Shown piece after piece: positions 43,057 to 52,209 of a DNA stretch of 55,507 bases. The position numbers were made by a program, and so were the translations under genes. This stretch comes from an uncultured Prevotella sp. GTDB taxonomy: Bacteria; Bacteroidota; Bacteroidia; Bacteroidales; Bacteroidaceae. The stretch lies in the NCBI GenBank assembly GCA_934230115.1, contig CAKQEI010000005.1, positions 1-55,507 on the forward strand, written 5' to 3'. Each line of letters begins with the position of its first letter. The first letter of the stretch is position 1. The notes under the pieces were generated by a model. The model worked only from the letters and a program-made list of their open reading frames with translations, was not told the origin of the DNA and searched no databases.

Positions 43057-44019
43057 ATGGAAACAAGAACCGACCTTACTGCCTTTGCCCGAAAGACGGG
43101 CGAGATAAAGCAGCGTATAGCCGAAATAATTGTAGGACAGACAGAAGCCGTGGACCTGCTGCTCACATGCGTCATTGCCGACGGACATGTGCTGCTTGAG
43201 GGAGTGCCCGGAGTGGCAAAGACGCTACTCGCACGTCTTGTGTCGCGACTCATCGACGCGCGTTTCTCGCGTGGGCAGTTCACTCCCGACCTCATGCCGA
43301 GCGATGTTCTCGGCACATCGGTGTTTAATATGAAGACATCGGAGTTTGACTTCCATCCCGGACCTGCCTTTGCCGACATTGTGCTTGCCGACGAAATCAA
43401 CCGCGCTCCTGCCAAGACTCAGGCTGCACTCTTCGAGGTTATGGAAGAGCGCCAAGCCACTATCGACGGCACGTCTTATGCCATGGGCGATGTCTACACT
43501 ATCATTGCCACGCAGAATCCGGTGGAACACGAGGGCACGTATCGTTTGCCCGAGGCACAGCTCGACCGCTTCCTGATGAAGATAACGATGGGTTATCCTT
43601 CGGTGGAAGAGGAGGTGGAGATATTGAGCCGGCATAATGCACGCTCCAATTTCTCGCGTCTTGACGATGTGCAGCCCGTGATAACCAAGGACGAGTTGCT
43701 CGGTCTGCGTGACATGCTCGACAGTGTTGTGGTCGACGCCTCTTTGTTGCGCTACATTGCTCAGATAGTTGCCGAGAGCCGTGAGTCAAGAGCTGTGTAT
43801 GTGGGATGCTCGCCTCGTGCGTCGGTTGCCATGCTTCAGTGTGCCAAGGCTTACGCTTTGCTTCAGGGTCGCGACTTTGTCACTCCCGACGACATAAAGA
43901 CTGTTGCCCCCTACGTGATGCAGCACCGACTGCAACTCACTGCCGAGACCGAGATGGAGGGATTCACTCCCTTGGACGTGGCAAGAAAACTAATTGAAAA
44001 GGTGGAAGTGCCTAAGTAA
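43057..44019 (+). CDS. MoxR-family AAA+ ATPase
   Basis: 320 residues. Walker A EGVPGVAKTL is near 48-57, Walker B IVLADEINRAPAKTQ near 109-123, sensor 1 in IIATQNPVEHEGTYRLPEAQLDRF, and the C-terminal lid helices follow. MoxR ATPases act as chaperones that assemble or activate metal- or VWA-containing partners, here probably the DUF58 protein made by the next gene. It lies 49 bases after the DUF4350 gene. Confidence 0.97.
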   Translation: METRTDLTAFARKTGEIKQRIAEIIVGQTEAVDLLLTCVIADGHVLLEGVPGVAKTLLARLVSRLIDARFSRGQFTPDLMPSDVLGTSVFNMKTSEFDFHPGPAFADIVLADEINRAPAKTQAALFEVMEERQATIDGTSYAMGDVYTIIATQNPVEHEGTYRLPEAQLDRFLMKITMGYPSVEEEVEILSRHNARSNFSRLDDVQPVITKDELLGLRDMLDSVVVDASLLRYIAQIVAESRESRAVYVGCSPRASVAMLQCAKAYALLQGRDFVTPDDIKTVAPYVMQHRLQLTAETEMEGFTPLDVARKLIEKVEVPK

Positions 44020-44035
44020 ACAAAACACAGAGAGA

Positions 44036-45346
44036 ATGTATCTTACAACCCGTTTCTACGTATTCGCCATAGTTGCCATCCTGCTGCTCGCAACCGGCAA
44101 CTACAGTGCTCCGTTCTACACTGTGGGCATGGCGGCAGTGTGGCTGCTCCTCGCTGCCACCATTGCCGATATTGCAATTCTTTACAGTAGGCGTGGCATT
44201 GTTGCCTCGCGACAGCTTGCCGACAGACTGTCAAACGGCGACGACAACGACATACGTCTGCGCGTGGAGAGTAGCTATCCCTTTGCGTTGAGGCTAACTG
44301 TCATCGACGAGACTCCGTTTGTGTTTCAGCGTCGCGACGTTGACTTCCTGCTGAGACTTAAGCCACGCGAGGGCAAGACAATAGTGTATAAGCTGCGCCC
44401 CACGCAGCGTGGGGTGTATGGCTTTGGCAGAATACGTGTGTTTGTGAGGTCGGCTTTGTCGCTTGCCGAGCGTCGCTACACATGCGGCGAACCTCAGGAT
44501 GCCAAGGTCTATCCCTCGTATCTCATGCTCCATAAGTATGAGTTGCTTGCCATGAACAACCGCCTTACCGAGATGGGCGTGAAGCGCATACGCTGTGCTG
44601 GCAACAACACTGAGTTTGAGCGTATAAAGGAATATGTGGAGGGCGACAACTACCGTTCGGTCAACTGGAAGGCATCTGCTCGCCGACATCAGCTCATGGT
44701 GAATGTCTACGAGGACGAGAGGTCGCAGCAGATAGTGTCGGTCATCGACAAGGGCAGGCCTATGCAGCAGGCGTTCCAGGGCATGACTCTGCTCGACTAT
44801 GCCATAAATGCCTCGCTCATGCTATCCTATGTGGCTGTGCGCAAGGCCGACAAGGCAGGACTTGTATGCTTTGCCGACCATACCGACACATTCGTTGCCC
44901 CATCGCGCCGTCATGGACAGATGGAGCGGTTGCTCGACGCTTTGTACTCGCAGCAGACAAGGTGGAGCGAGAGCGACTTCGGGGATATGCTTGCCACTAT
45001 CAACAAGCGACTCACCAAACGCTCACTGCTTGTAGTGTACACAAGCTTTGCCAATACCCAGGCCATGACGCGCCAACTGCCTTATCTCAAGCAGCTTAAC
45101 TTGCGGCATAAAGTGCTTGTGGTGTTCTTCGCCGACAACGAGATGCGCGACTTCGTCAACAGTTCTCCACGCTCTACAGAGGAATACTACCAGCACGTGA
45201 TTGTGGAGAAAATGCTCTATGAACAGCGACTCATCGTGTCGCAATTGCGCCAGCATGGCATATTGAGTATGCTAACCACGCCGCAGAATCTATCGGTGGA
45301 TGTGGTGAATAGGTATCTGGAACTGAAGGAGAGGCAGGCTATATAG
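44036..45346 (+). CDS. DUF58 (VWA-like) protein
   Basis: 436 residues. Two N-terminal transmembrane helices (about 5-22 and 28-46) are followed by a periplasmic or cytoplasmic beta domain and the DUF58/VWA-like core with RIKEYVEGDNYRSVNWKASA and LMVNVYEDERSQQIV. The usual MIDAS DxSxS is replaced by SVIDKGRPM. It is the standard partner of MoxR. The ATG at 44036 gives the transmembrane start and does not overlap the MoxR gene. Confidence 0.92.
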   Translation: MYLTTRFYVFAIVAILLLATGNYSAPFYTVGMAAVWLLLAATIADIAILYSRRGIVASRQLADRLSNGDDNDIRLRVESSYPFALRLTVIDETPFVFQRRDVDFLLRLKPREGKTIVYKLRPTQRGVYGFGRIRVFVRSALSLAERRYTCGEPQDAKVYPSYLMLHKYELLAMNNRLTEMGVKRIRCAGNNTEFERIKEYVEGDNYRSVNWKASARRHQLMVNVYEDERSQQIVSVIDKGRPMQQAFQGMTLLDYAINASLMLSYVAVRKADKAGLVCFADHTDTFVAPSRRHGQMERLLDALYSQQTRWSESDFGDMLATINKRLTKRSLLVVYTSFANTQAMTRQLPYLKQLNLRHKVLVVFFADNEMRDFVNSSPRSTEEYYQHVIVEKMLYEQRLIVSQLRQHGILSMLTTPQNLSVDVVNRYLELKERQAI

Positions 45347-45423
45347 GCTTCAGATGAAGTATATACAATATTAAATATTTGATTACTGAACTTTTGATAG
45401 TTCATTTAGATTATTTCTAAGAA

Positions 45424-47331
45424 ATGATTACTCCCAAGGAATATTACTCTTCGCGGATGGATTCGCTTGCTGCACGCATAGCAATACACCATCGTCGCAA
45501 CCGACTGTTTGTGGGTGGCGAGATAGCGTCGTTTGCCCTTTTCATTGCTTTCATATTTGCCTACGCTCAGTTGGAGTGGGGCAGTATGGGCGTGTGGGCT
45601 GCTGTGTTGTCGATAATAATATATGTTGTGATACGCCGCATGGACGAGCAAAACGAGGCACGGACAGAGTGGCTTGAGGCTTTGCGCGAGGTTTGCAGCA
45701 GAGAGTTGGCCTATCTCGATGGCGACTATTCTGCCTTTGACGATGGCGAACGCTATGCCGACCCGCAGCATCCTTTCACTATGGACATGGATGTCTTTGG
45801 CAATAAGTCGCTCTTTCAGCGCATCGACCGCAGTGTGACAACGGGTGGCAGCGACCGACTTGCCGCCTTGCTTTCGGCTGAACCTATAGGCAAGGATGGC
45901 GTAGTGGCTGACTGTGCCGATGTTTTTGACGCTGAGCTTTCGCCCGTAGAGCGCATTCGTCAGCGTGGCGATGCAATTGACATTCTTGCGCATTGCCCTG
46001 ATTGGCGCACCGAGTTCTGTGCTGTGGGCATTGCCGAAAAGATAAACACCGATGCCGTGGCTCGTGCCATGCGCGATGTAAGTGATGTTAAGGTGAGCAA
46101 ATGGGTTATGTCGCCTCTGGCTATGGCTGTGGCTATGTTCATGGGTATAGGACTGATAGCCACCATTGTGCTTGCTGCCATGACCGATGTGCCTTCTAAT
46201 GTGGCTGTGGTGTGGGCGTTGGCCCAACTGGGCATTGTGCTTGGATTGTGTCATGCAAAACTTATGGAGATAAGCCGCACTGTGGGCAAGCTGCATGGAC
46301 AGATGGCTGCCTACGTGAAGTTGGTGAGGATCATCAGCGAGGACAGAGGGTTAAACGAAGAAGGAAGAGGTTTAAACGAAGAGGGAAGAGCGAAGAGTGA
46401 AGAATCCGTATGTAGGGTGGACAAGGGACTTATAGGCAGGCTTGTTGGTGCTACGGGAGGAGCTATAGGCTCGTTTCGCGAGATAGAGAAGATTCTTGCA
46501 GGGCTTGACCGCCGTGGAAACATACTTGGACTGATATTTGCGGACATATTCACACTCAGCGACTACCGTCTGCTGCGCCGTTTTGCCTTGTGGCAGCGTC
46601 ACTATACAATGCAGATGAGCCGTTGGATAGTGGCTGTGAACGAGATGGATGCTCTTGTGTCGATGGCTACGTTCCGCTATAACGAGCCTCAGGGAGTAAG
46701 AGCTGAGGTGGTGAATGGCAATGATGTGGTCTGCGAGGCTCGCGGATTGTACCATCCATTCATTGGCTCTCACGCTGTGCGCAACGACTTCAACATTGCC
46801 GAACGCAACTATTACATCATTACCGGAGCTAATATGGCCGGCAAGAGCACTTTCCTTCGCTCGCTCGGGGTGAACTGGATTCTTGCCATGAACGGTCTGC
46901 CTGTGTTTGCCGACCAGTTGCGCATCTCTGTCTTCCCATTATTCACAAGTATGCGCACAACCGATGACTTGACGCGTGGCATAAGCTATTTCAATGCCGA
47001 ACTGTTGCGCCTGAAGAGTCTGATAGCTTTCTGTGCCTCGCACGACAACACGCTCATCATTCTCGACGAGATACTCAAAGGCACCAACTCTGCCGACAAA
47101 CTCGGAGGCTCGCGACTTTTCCTCGAATATATGTCCAATAGGCGTGTCACTGGTGTCATAGCCACCCACGACCTTGAACTCTCACGTCTTGCCGATGAGC
47201 AACCAGAACGTTTCCACAACTATTGTTTTGAGATAGAGCTTGGCACTGATGTGACATACACATACAAAATAACGCAGGGCGTGGCACGCAACCAGAATGC
47301 CACGTTCTTGCTGAAAGAACTGCTGAAATAG
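45424..47331 (+). CDS. MutS-like ATPase with membrane segments
   Basis: 635 residues. Two pairs of hydrophobic helices in the N-terminal half (about 32-70 and 225-270) are unlike classical MutS. The C-terminal third is a MutS ATPase: Walker A GANMAGKST near 466, RTTDDLTRGISYFNAEL, Walker B LIILDEILKGTNSADK and the ATHDLELS motif. It lacks the mismatch-recognition domain. Such membrane-associated MutS-family proteins are common in Bacteroidetes and their role is unknown; a direct role in mismatch repair is doubtful. Residues 305-328 (SEDRGLNEEGRG..., Glu/Arg/Gly-rich) are encoded by a dispersed repeat. Confidence 0.88.
   Translation: MITPKEYYSSRMDSLAARIAIHHRRNRLFVGGEIASFALFIAFIFAYAQLEWGSMGVWAAVLSIIIYVVIRRMDEQNEARTEWLEALREVCSRELAYLDGDYSAFDDGERYADPQHPFTMDMDVFGNKSLFQRIDRSVTTGGSDRLAALLSAEPIGKDGVVADCADVFDAELSPVERIRQRGDAIDILAHCPDWRTEFCAVGIAEKINTDAVARAMRDVSDVKVSKWVMSPLAMAVAMFMGIGLIATIVLAAMTDVPSNVAVVWALAQLGIVLGLCHAKLMEISRTVGKLHGQMAAYVKLVRIISEDRGLNEEGRGLNEEGRAKSEESVCRVDKGLIGRLVGATGGAIGSFREIEKILAGLDRRGNILGLIFADIFTLSDYRLLRRFALWQRHYTMQMSRWIVAVNEMDALVSMATFRYNEPQGVRAEVVNGNDVVCEARGLYHPFIGSHAVRNDFNIAERNYYIITGANMAGKSTFLRSLGVNWILAMNGLPVFADQLRISVFPLFTSMRTTDDLTRGISYFNAELLRLKSLIAFCASHDNTLIILDEILKGTNSADKLGGSRLFLEYMSNRRVTGVIATHDLELSRLADEQPERFHNYCFEIELGTDVTYTYKITQGVARNQNATFLLKELLK
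46336..46407 (+). repeat. Dispersed purine-rich repeat translated inside the MutS-like gene
   Basis: An in-frame stretch contains two copies of a TTAAACGAAGA(A/G)GGAAGAG-like unit and ends in 30 bases (46378-46407) that match the regulator-kinase gap (6618-6647, minus) at 29 of 30 positions. It encodes two copies of GLNEEGR followed by AKSEES. Confidence 0.85.
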
Positions 47332-47374
47332 ACAAAAAAGCATTCACTTATTCTTTTTATGCAATTAAAAGATG

Positions 47375-47382
47375 TAATTTTG
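47375..47382 (+). promoter_or_regulatory. -7 element next to the sugar transporter ATG
   Basis: TAATTTTG fits TAnnTTTG, but its last base is only 5 bases before the ATG, so a transcript from it would have almost no leader. No TTTG is at the -33 distance. Confidence 0.4.
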
Positions 47383-47387
47383 CACGT

Positions 47388-48611
47388 ATGAAACAAAATA
47401 AAGTATCGTTGAGCAGCAAGCAGTATGCTGTGCCGTTCATTCTCATCACATCGCTCTTCTTTATGTGGGGCTTTGCACGTGCCATTCTCGACGTGCTCAA
47501 CAAGCATTTTCAGAACGAGCTTGACATAACCATCACGCAGTCGTCTCTGATTCAGGTTACAACCTATCTTGGCTATTTTCTCATGGCTATTCCTGCCGGA
47601 TTATTTATCAACCGACAGGGATATAGACGTGGAGTGGTGCTCGGACTCATCCTCTTCGGACTTGGTTCGCTTGCCTTCATACCTTGTTCCTTTGCCGGAA
47701 CATTCTATGCTTATCTTATAGCCTTGTTTGTGATAGGTTGCGGACTGGTGTTCCTTGAGACATCGGCCAATCCTTATGTCACAGAGCTTGGTCCGAAGGA
47801 GACGTCTACTGCCCGACTCAATTTCTCGCAGTCGTTTAATGGCGTAGGCTCTATGTTTGCCACACTTGTTGTGGGCAGCTTCTTGTTCCAAAATAGCGGA
47901 TCGGGCGATGTGGGTAATGGAAGTGGCGGTAATGCGGTGGTTCCTTATGCCATTATGGGAGCCGTAGTGCTTGTCATTGCTATTGTCTTCTCGCGTGTCA
48001 ACTTGCCTGAGATTCAGCATGAGGACGATGGCGAGACACATGAGGGTGGACATAACATCTCGCGCTTGTTCTCAAATGGATGGTTTGTGTTCGGACTGTT
48101 GGCTCTTCTCGCCTATGAGATAGCCGAGATATCCATCAACTCATATTTTATTAACTTTGTAACGGGTCAGGAATGGATGTCGGCAGCCACTGGTTCTACA
48201 ATCCTCACTGTGGCATTAGGACTCTTCATGCTTGCGCGTTTTGTAGGTGCGGCGATAATGAGCAACATGCCGGCAGAGAAGTATTTGCTGATATGTGCCA
48301 TAGGTTCTGTAGTGAGCATCGCTGTGCTGTTGATGAACATTAGCATGACGGTTTCCGTTGGTGCGTTGCTGTGCAACTATATGTTCGAGGCTATCATGTT
48401 CCCAACTATCTTCTCGCTCACATTGCGTGGACTTGGCGGACTCACCAAGAGTGCATCATCAATACTCATGATGACACCAGTGGGTGGATGCGGCTTCTTG
48501 CTTATGGGTCTTGTGGCCGACCATACCGGCAACCTTGTCATCCCATTCATTATCCCTCTTGTGGGATTTGCCTTTGTATTGGCTTACGCCTATAAGTGTG
48601 TGAAAGGGTAA
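47388..48611 (+). CDS. Sugar MFS transporter (fucose/glucose-galactose:proton symporter family)
   Basis: 407 residues and 12 predicted helices. The FHS-family sequences are clear: FILITSLFFMWGFARAILDVLNKHF, YRRGVVLGL, and GLVFLETSANPYVTELGP with the ETSANPY signature, followed by ARLNFSQSFNGVGS. Members carry L-fucose, glucose/galactose or N-acetylglucosamine with protons. The sugar cannot be settled by eye, and there are no catabolic genes next to it. Confidence 0.93.
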   Translation: MKQNKVSLSSKQYAVPFILITSLFFMWGFARAILDVLNKHFQNELDITITQSSLIQVTTYLGYFLMAIPAGLFINRQGYRRGVVLGLILFGLGSLAFIPCSFAGTFYAYLIALFVIGCGLVFLETSANPYVTELGPKETSTARLNFSQSFNGVGSMFATLVVGSFLFQNSGSGDVGNGSGGNAVVPYAIMGAVVLVIAIVFSRVNLPEIQHEDDGETHEGGHNISRLFSNGWFVFGLLALLAYEIAEISINSYFINFVTGQEWMSAATGSTILTVALGLFMLARFVGAAIMSNMPAEKYLLICAIGSVVSIAVLLMNISMTVSVGALLCNYMFEAIMFPTIFSLTLRGLGGLTKSASSILMMTPVGGCGFLLMGLVADHTGNLVIPFIIPLVGFAFVLAYAYKCVKG

Positions 48612-48661
48612 ATATAGTAGCCTTTTTCTTGCTATTTTTATAGTATATGCAATATTTTCCG

Positions 48662-48669
48662 TAACTTTG
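48662..48669 (+). promoter_or_regulatory. -7 element of metF
   Basis: TAACTTTG is an exact match, 25 bases before the ATG. No TTG is at the -33 distance, so the promoter may need an activator. No SAM- or folate-type riboswitch fits in the 83-base gap. Confidence 0.5.
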
Positions 48670-48694
48670 CATACATTATATAATGTAACACACG

Positions 48695-49651
48695 ATGAGT
48701 ATAGTCGAAATATTAAACGCAAACGACGGAAAGAAGCACTTTTCGTTTGAAGTATTGCCGCCGCTTAAGGGTACTGGCACCGACAGATTGTTTTCTACGA
48801 TAGAGAAATTCAGGGAGTTTGACCCTGCCTATATCAACATTACAACCCATCACAGTGAGTTTGTGTATCGCGAACTTGCTAATGGTCAGTATGAACGTCT
48901 GCGTGTGCGTCGCCGTCCAGGTACGGTGGCAGTGGCAGCAGCCATACAAAACAGATTTGGCATTCCTGTCATTCCCCACGTGATATGCAGTGGCGCAAGT
49001 GCCGAGGACATAGAATACGAACTCCTCGACCTGCAATTCCTTGGTATAGAGAACTTGCTGCTTCTGCGAGGCGACAAGGCTAAGGAAGACCGCCAGTTCA
49101 TGCCTACGCCAGGTGGATATTCGCATACCACTGAACTCATTGAGCAGGTGAACCATTTCAACGATGGTTTCTTCAACGATAGTACTCCTATCAAGAACCC
49201 TGGCAAGAAGTTCTCGTTTGGTGTGGCTTGCTATCCCGAGAAGCATGAGGAGGCTCCTAACCTTGAGATGGATATGGAGTATCTGAAACTGAAACAGTAT
49301 CTTGGAGCGGGATATGCCGTGACACAGCTGTTCTACGACAATCAGAAATATTTCGACTTCGTGGCTAAGGCACGCGCTATGGGCATCACGATACCTATTG
49401 TGCCGGGCATAAAACCATTTGCCAAGCTCTCTCAGCTCACGGTTGTGCCTAAGACATTCCATTGCGACCTTCCGCAGGAGTTGGCACAGGAGGTGGTGAA
49501 GTGTAAGACCGATGAGGATGCTAAGCTGCTTGGCATAGAATGGACCACTGAACAATGCAAGCAACTCTATGCGGCAGGTGTGCACAACATTCACTTCTAT
49601 ACGGTGTCGGCTGTCGACTCTGTGAGAGAAGTGGCGAAGAGACTGCTGTAG
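48695..49651 (+). CDS. metF: 5,10-methylenetetrahydrofolate reductase
   Basis: 318 residues, a TIM barrel with FAD. SFEVLPPLKG carries the catalytic Glu near residue 19, followed by the YINITTHHSEF segment, HVICSGASAEDIEYEL, ENLLLLRGDKAKE and GVACYPEKHEEAPNLEMD. It reduces methylene-THF to methyl-THF for methionine synthesis. It is followed by a hairpin element and holB on the same strand; the link to replication genes is probably only positional. Confidence 0.97.
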   Translation: MSIVEILNANDGKKHFSFEVLPPLKGTGTDRLFSTIEKFREFDPAYINITTHHSEFVYRELANGQYERLRVRRRPGTVAVAAAIQNRFGIPVIPHVICSGASAEDIEYELLDLQFLGIENLLLLRGDKAKEDRQFMPTPGGYSHTTELIEQVNHFNDGFFNDSTPIKNPGKKFSFGVACYPEKHEEAPNLEMDMEYLKLKQYLGAGYAVTQLFYDNQKYFDFVAKARAMGITIPIVPGIKPFAKLSQLTVVPKTFHCDLPQELAQEVVKCKTDEDAKLLGIEWTTEQCKQLYAAGVHNIHFYTVSAVDSVREVAKRLL

Positions 49652-49735
49652 GAATGTTGAATTGTCGGCTGAAGCCGATTTTTCAATGTTGAATGTTGAG
49701 TAATAAGAACATATAATAAAAAACAGACTAACAAA
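49652..49735. repeat. GC hairpin with AT-rich flanks between metF and holB
   Basis: TCGGCT-GA-AGCCGA (49665-49678) is a perfect palindrome flanked on both sides by AATGTTGAAT words. It is nearly the same design as the element at 24061-24090 (TGTTGAATTGTCGGC). The following bases to the ATG are plain AT-rich. Confidence 0.65.
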
Positions 49736-50836
49736 ATGCAATTCGAGGAAGTCATAGGTCAGGAAAGTGCGAAGCAACAGCTGCGCAAATTGATTGATGA
49801 GGGGCGTGTGCCCCATGCCATGCTCTTCTGCGGTCCGTCGGGCTGTGGAAAGATGGCTCTTGCTATGGCTTTTGCCTCGGAATTGTTGGGACATAGCAAG
49901 TTGTTGCGACAATGGGGACATCCCGACTTGCATTTCTCTTTTCCTACAATCAAGAAGCCAAGTATGGGCTCCGAACATCAGCCTACGAGCGACGACTATG
50001 CCACAGAGTGGCACGACATGATAATGGAGGGTCCGTACTTCACTCTGGAGCAATGGATGACACAGATGCAAGCCGAAAACCAGCAAGCGGTGATAACCGG
50101 AGGCGAGAGCGACCGTCTGACACGCAAACTCTCTATCAAGTCGAGTCAGGGTGGCTATAAGGTGTGCATCATGTGGCTGCCTGAAAGGATGAACCTCACG
50201 AGTGCCAACAAGATACTCAAACTGCTTGAGGAACCGCCACAACAGACAGTCTTCATACTTGTGAGCGAAGACCCAGGTAAACTGCTTGAGACAATACGAA
50301 GCCGAACACAGAGGTTCGACTTCAAACGCATTGACGACCAGTCGATACAACAGGCCTTGATAGACAAACGTGGTCTTGACGAGGACACTGCCCACCGCAT
50401 AACACGACTTGCCAATGGCTCATGGCTCGCAGCCATCAATGAGCTTAAGGCTGGCAACGAGAACCAGATGTTCTTCGACCTCTTTACCATGCTCATGCGT
50501 CTTGCCTACAGCAAGCGCGTGAAGGAACTCAAGAAGTGGAGCGACAGTGTGGCGGCATTTGGCAGAGAGAAGCAGAAACGACTGCTTGTGTATTGCAACA
50601 GAATGGTGAGAGAGAGTTTCATGTACAACTTCCACAACCCGGATTTGTGCTACATGACTCTCGACGAGGAGAACTTCGCCAAGCGTTTCTCCCCATTCAT
50701 CAACGAGAACAACGTCATCGAGATGACGGAAATGATAGAACGTGCATTGCGTGACATATCGCAGAACGCAAACTCAAAAATGGTGTTCTTCGACATTGCC
50801 ATGCAAACCATCATATTAATAACACGAAAGAAATGA
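49736..50836 (+). CDS. holB: DNA polymerase III subunit delta'
   Basis: 366 residues of the clamp-loader AAA+ family. The start MQFEEVIGQESAKQQLRKLI and the P-loop GPSGCGKM (33-40, Met in place of Ser/Thr) are as in the delta' subunit, which does not hydrolyse ATP. The sensor region SANKILKLLEEPPQQTVFILVSED and the SRTQRFDFKRI arginine-finger region are present. An insertion (about 60-110) includes HPDLHFSFPTIKK. It works in loading the sliding clamp. It overlaps the next gene by 4 bases. Confidence 0.95.
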   Translation: MQFEEVIGQESAKQQLRKLIDEGRVPHAMLFCGPSGCGKMALAMAFASELLGHSKLLRQWGHPDLHFSFPTIKKPSMGSEHQPTSDDYATEWHDMIMEGPYFTLEQWMTQMQAENQQAVITGGESDRLTRKLSIKSSQGGYKVCIMWLPERMNLTSANKILKLLEEPPQQTVFILVSEDPGKLLETIRSRTQRFDFKRIDDQSIQQALIDKRGLDEDTAHRITRLANGSWLAAINELKAGNENQMFFDLFTMLMRLAYSKRVKELKKWSDSVAAFGREKQKRLLVYCNRMVRESFMYNFHNPDLCYMTLDEENFAKRFSPFINENNVIEMTEMIERALRDISQNANSKMVFFDIAMQTIILITRKK

Positions 50837-52209
50837 AAGATTTCAAAGACATGCAATTTAAGATATCCTGCGATTGCGACCGAGGTCTCTCACATTGCGG
50901 ATGCGGCAGACAGAACATGCAGCTCAATACTTACGACTGGCTGTATGACGTGCCTGGCAATGAGGAGGACACTGACCTTGTGGAGGTGCAGTTCAAGAAT
51001 ACGCGCAAGGGATACTATCATAATGTTAATCACCTCGAACTATGCAAGGGTGATATAGTGGCTGTTGAGGCAAGTCCGGGACATGACATCGGTACCGTGA
51101 CACTTACCGGACGACTCGTTAAACTGCAACTGAAGAAGGCCAACCTTAAGTCGGCTGACGACATCAAGCGGGTCTACCGCATTGCCAAGCCGGTGGATAT
51201 GGACAAGTATTACGAGGCTAAGAGCCGTGAGCACGGCACAATGATTCAGAGCCGACAGATAGCCAAGGACCTTGGCCTGCAGATGAAGATTGGTGATGTG
51301 GAGTATCAGGGCGATGGCAATAAGGCTATTTTCTATTATATAGCCGATGAGCGTGTCGACTTCCGCCAGCTCATCAAGGTGCTTGCCGACACTTTCCATG
51401 TGCGCATTGAGATGAAACAGATTGGAGCACGCCAGGAGGCAGGACGCATTGGCGGTACTGGTCCTTGCGGACGTGAGCTTTGCTGTGCCACATGGATGAA
51501 GAACTTTGTCAGCGTCAGCACTAATGCGGCACGCATTCAGGACATTTCTCTCAATCCGCAGAAGCTTGCAGGTATGTGTGCCAAGCTTAAGTGTTGTCTC
51601 AACTACGAGGTTGACGACTATGTAGAGGCTGGCAAAAAGATGCCGTCGCGCGACGTTGTGCTTCAGACTATTGATAATGATTACTATCTGTTCAAGTCGG
51701 ACATCCTTGCCGGACTTGTCACCTATTCCACTGGAAAGGGTGTTGCAGCTAATCTTGAGACTATCACAGCCGAGCGTGCGCGTGCCATTATAGAGATGAA
51801 CAAGCGAGGCGAAAAGCCTGAATCGCTCACCGAGGATGGCAAGATAAAGGAGAATGCTCGTCCTGCCGACTTGCTTGCCGATGCCGACATAAGTCGTTTC
51901 GACAAGGCAAAGAAGAAAAAGAAGAAACAGCCTAAGAAGCAACAGCCAAGGGACAATGCTGCACAGAACACGCAGACTAATCCTAATGCTGCACAGAATG
52001 GCCAGACAAAGGATAATGCTGCACCGAAGCCACAACGCCGCGACAACCAACGCCGCGACAACCGTCAGCAACGTCAGCCAAATGCTGGCCCTAAGCCACA
52101 GCAACAACAGAATGCTGGTCCTAAGCCTCAGCCTGCACAGAATGCAGCGCCTAAGTCTCAGGACGGCACACAGAACAAAAGTCAGCAGAATGCTGAGCCT
52201 AAGCAATGA
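50833..52209 (+). CDS. PSP1-domain protein (RicT/YaaT-like) with long disordered tail
   Basis: 458 residues. An N-terminal segment has CDCDRGLSHCGCGRQN cysteines, followed by the PSP1 domain (about 45-270) with VEVQFKNTRKGYYHN, the GPCGRELCCATWM segment and CAKLKCCLNYE. In Firmicutes the homologue RicT acts with other proteins in RNA processing and carries an Fe-S cluster; the cysteines are compatible with one. The last 100 residues are a Lys-rich block followed by Asn/Gln/Pro/Ala repeats (NAGPKPQ, QNAAPK), predicted to be disordered. It overlaps holB upstream and gldH downstream by 4 bases each. Confidence 0.92.
   Translation: MKDFKDMQFKISCDCDRGLSHCGCGRQNMQLNTYDWLYDVPGNEEDTDLVEVQFKNTRKGYYHNVNHLELCKGDIVAVEASPGHDIGTVTLTGRLVKLQLKKANLKSADDIKRVYRIAKPVDMDKYYEAKSREHGTMIQSRQIAKDLGLQMKIGDVEYQGDGNKAIFYYIADERVDFRQLIKVLADTFHVRIEMKQIGARQEAGRIGGTGPCGRELCCATWMKNFVSVSTNAARIQDISLNPQKLAGMCAKLKCCLNYEVDDYVEAGKKMPSRDVVLQTIDNDYYLFKSDILAGLVTYSTGKGVAANLETITAERARAIIEMNKRGEKPESLTEDGKIKENARPADLLADADISRFDKAKKKKKKQPKKQQPRDNAAQNTQTNPNAAQNGQTKDNAAPKPQRRDNQRRDNRQQRQPNAGPKPQQQQNAGPKPQPAQNAAPKSQDGTQNKSQQNAEPKQ

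Noticed and set aside
44450..46000. Classical MutS mismatch-repair gene
   Set aside because: The protein at 45424-47331 lacks the mismatch-recognition domain and has membrane segments, so the mutS name was not given.
45406..46296. A 296-codon minus-strand frame antisense to the MutS-like gene
   Set aside because: His/Ser-rich composition typical of antisense shadows, no recognisable features.
48612..48694. A riboswitch upstream of metF
   Set aside because: The gap is only 83 bases and the -7 box lies 25 bases from the ATG; no structured leader fits.
48713..50395. A 560-codon minus-strand open frame across metF and holB
   Set aside because: It lies antisense to two well-recognised genes and results from their codon bias; its translation has no domain, signal or family resemblance.
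51040..52206. A 388-codon minus-strand frame antisense to the PSP1 gene
   Set aside because: Leu/Arg/Cys-rich shadow of a gene with clear conserved motifs; ends and starts do not fit any promoter.
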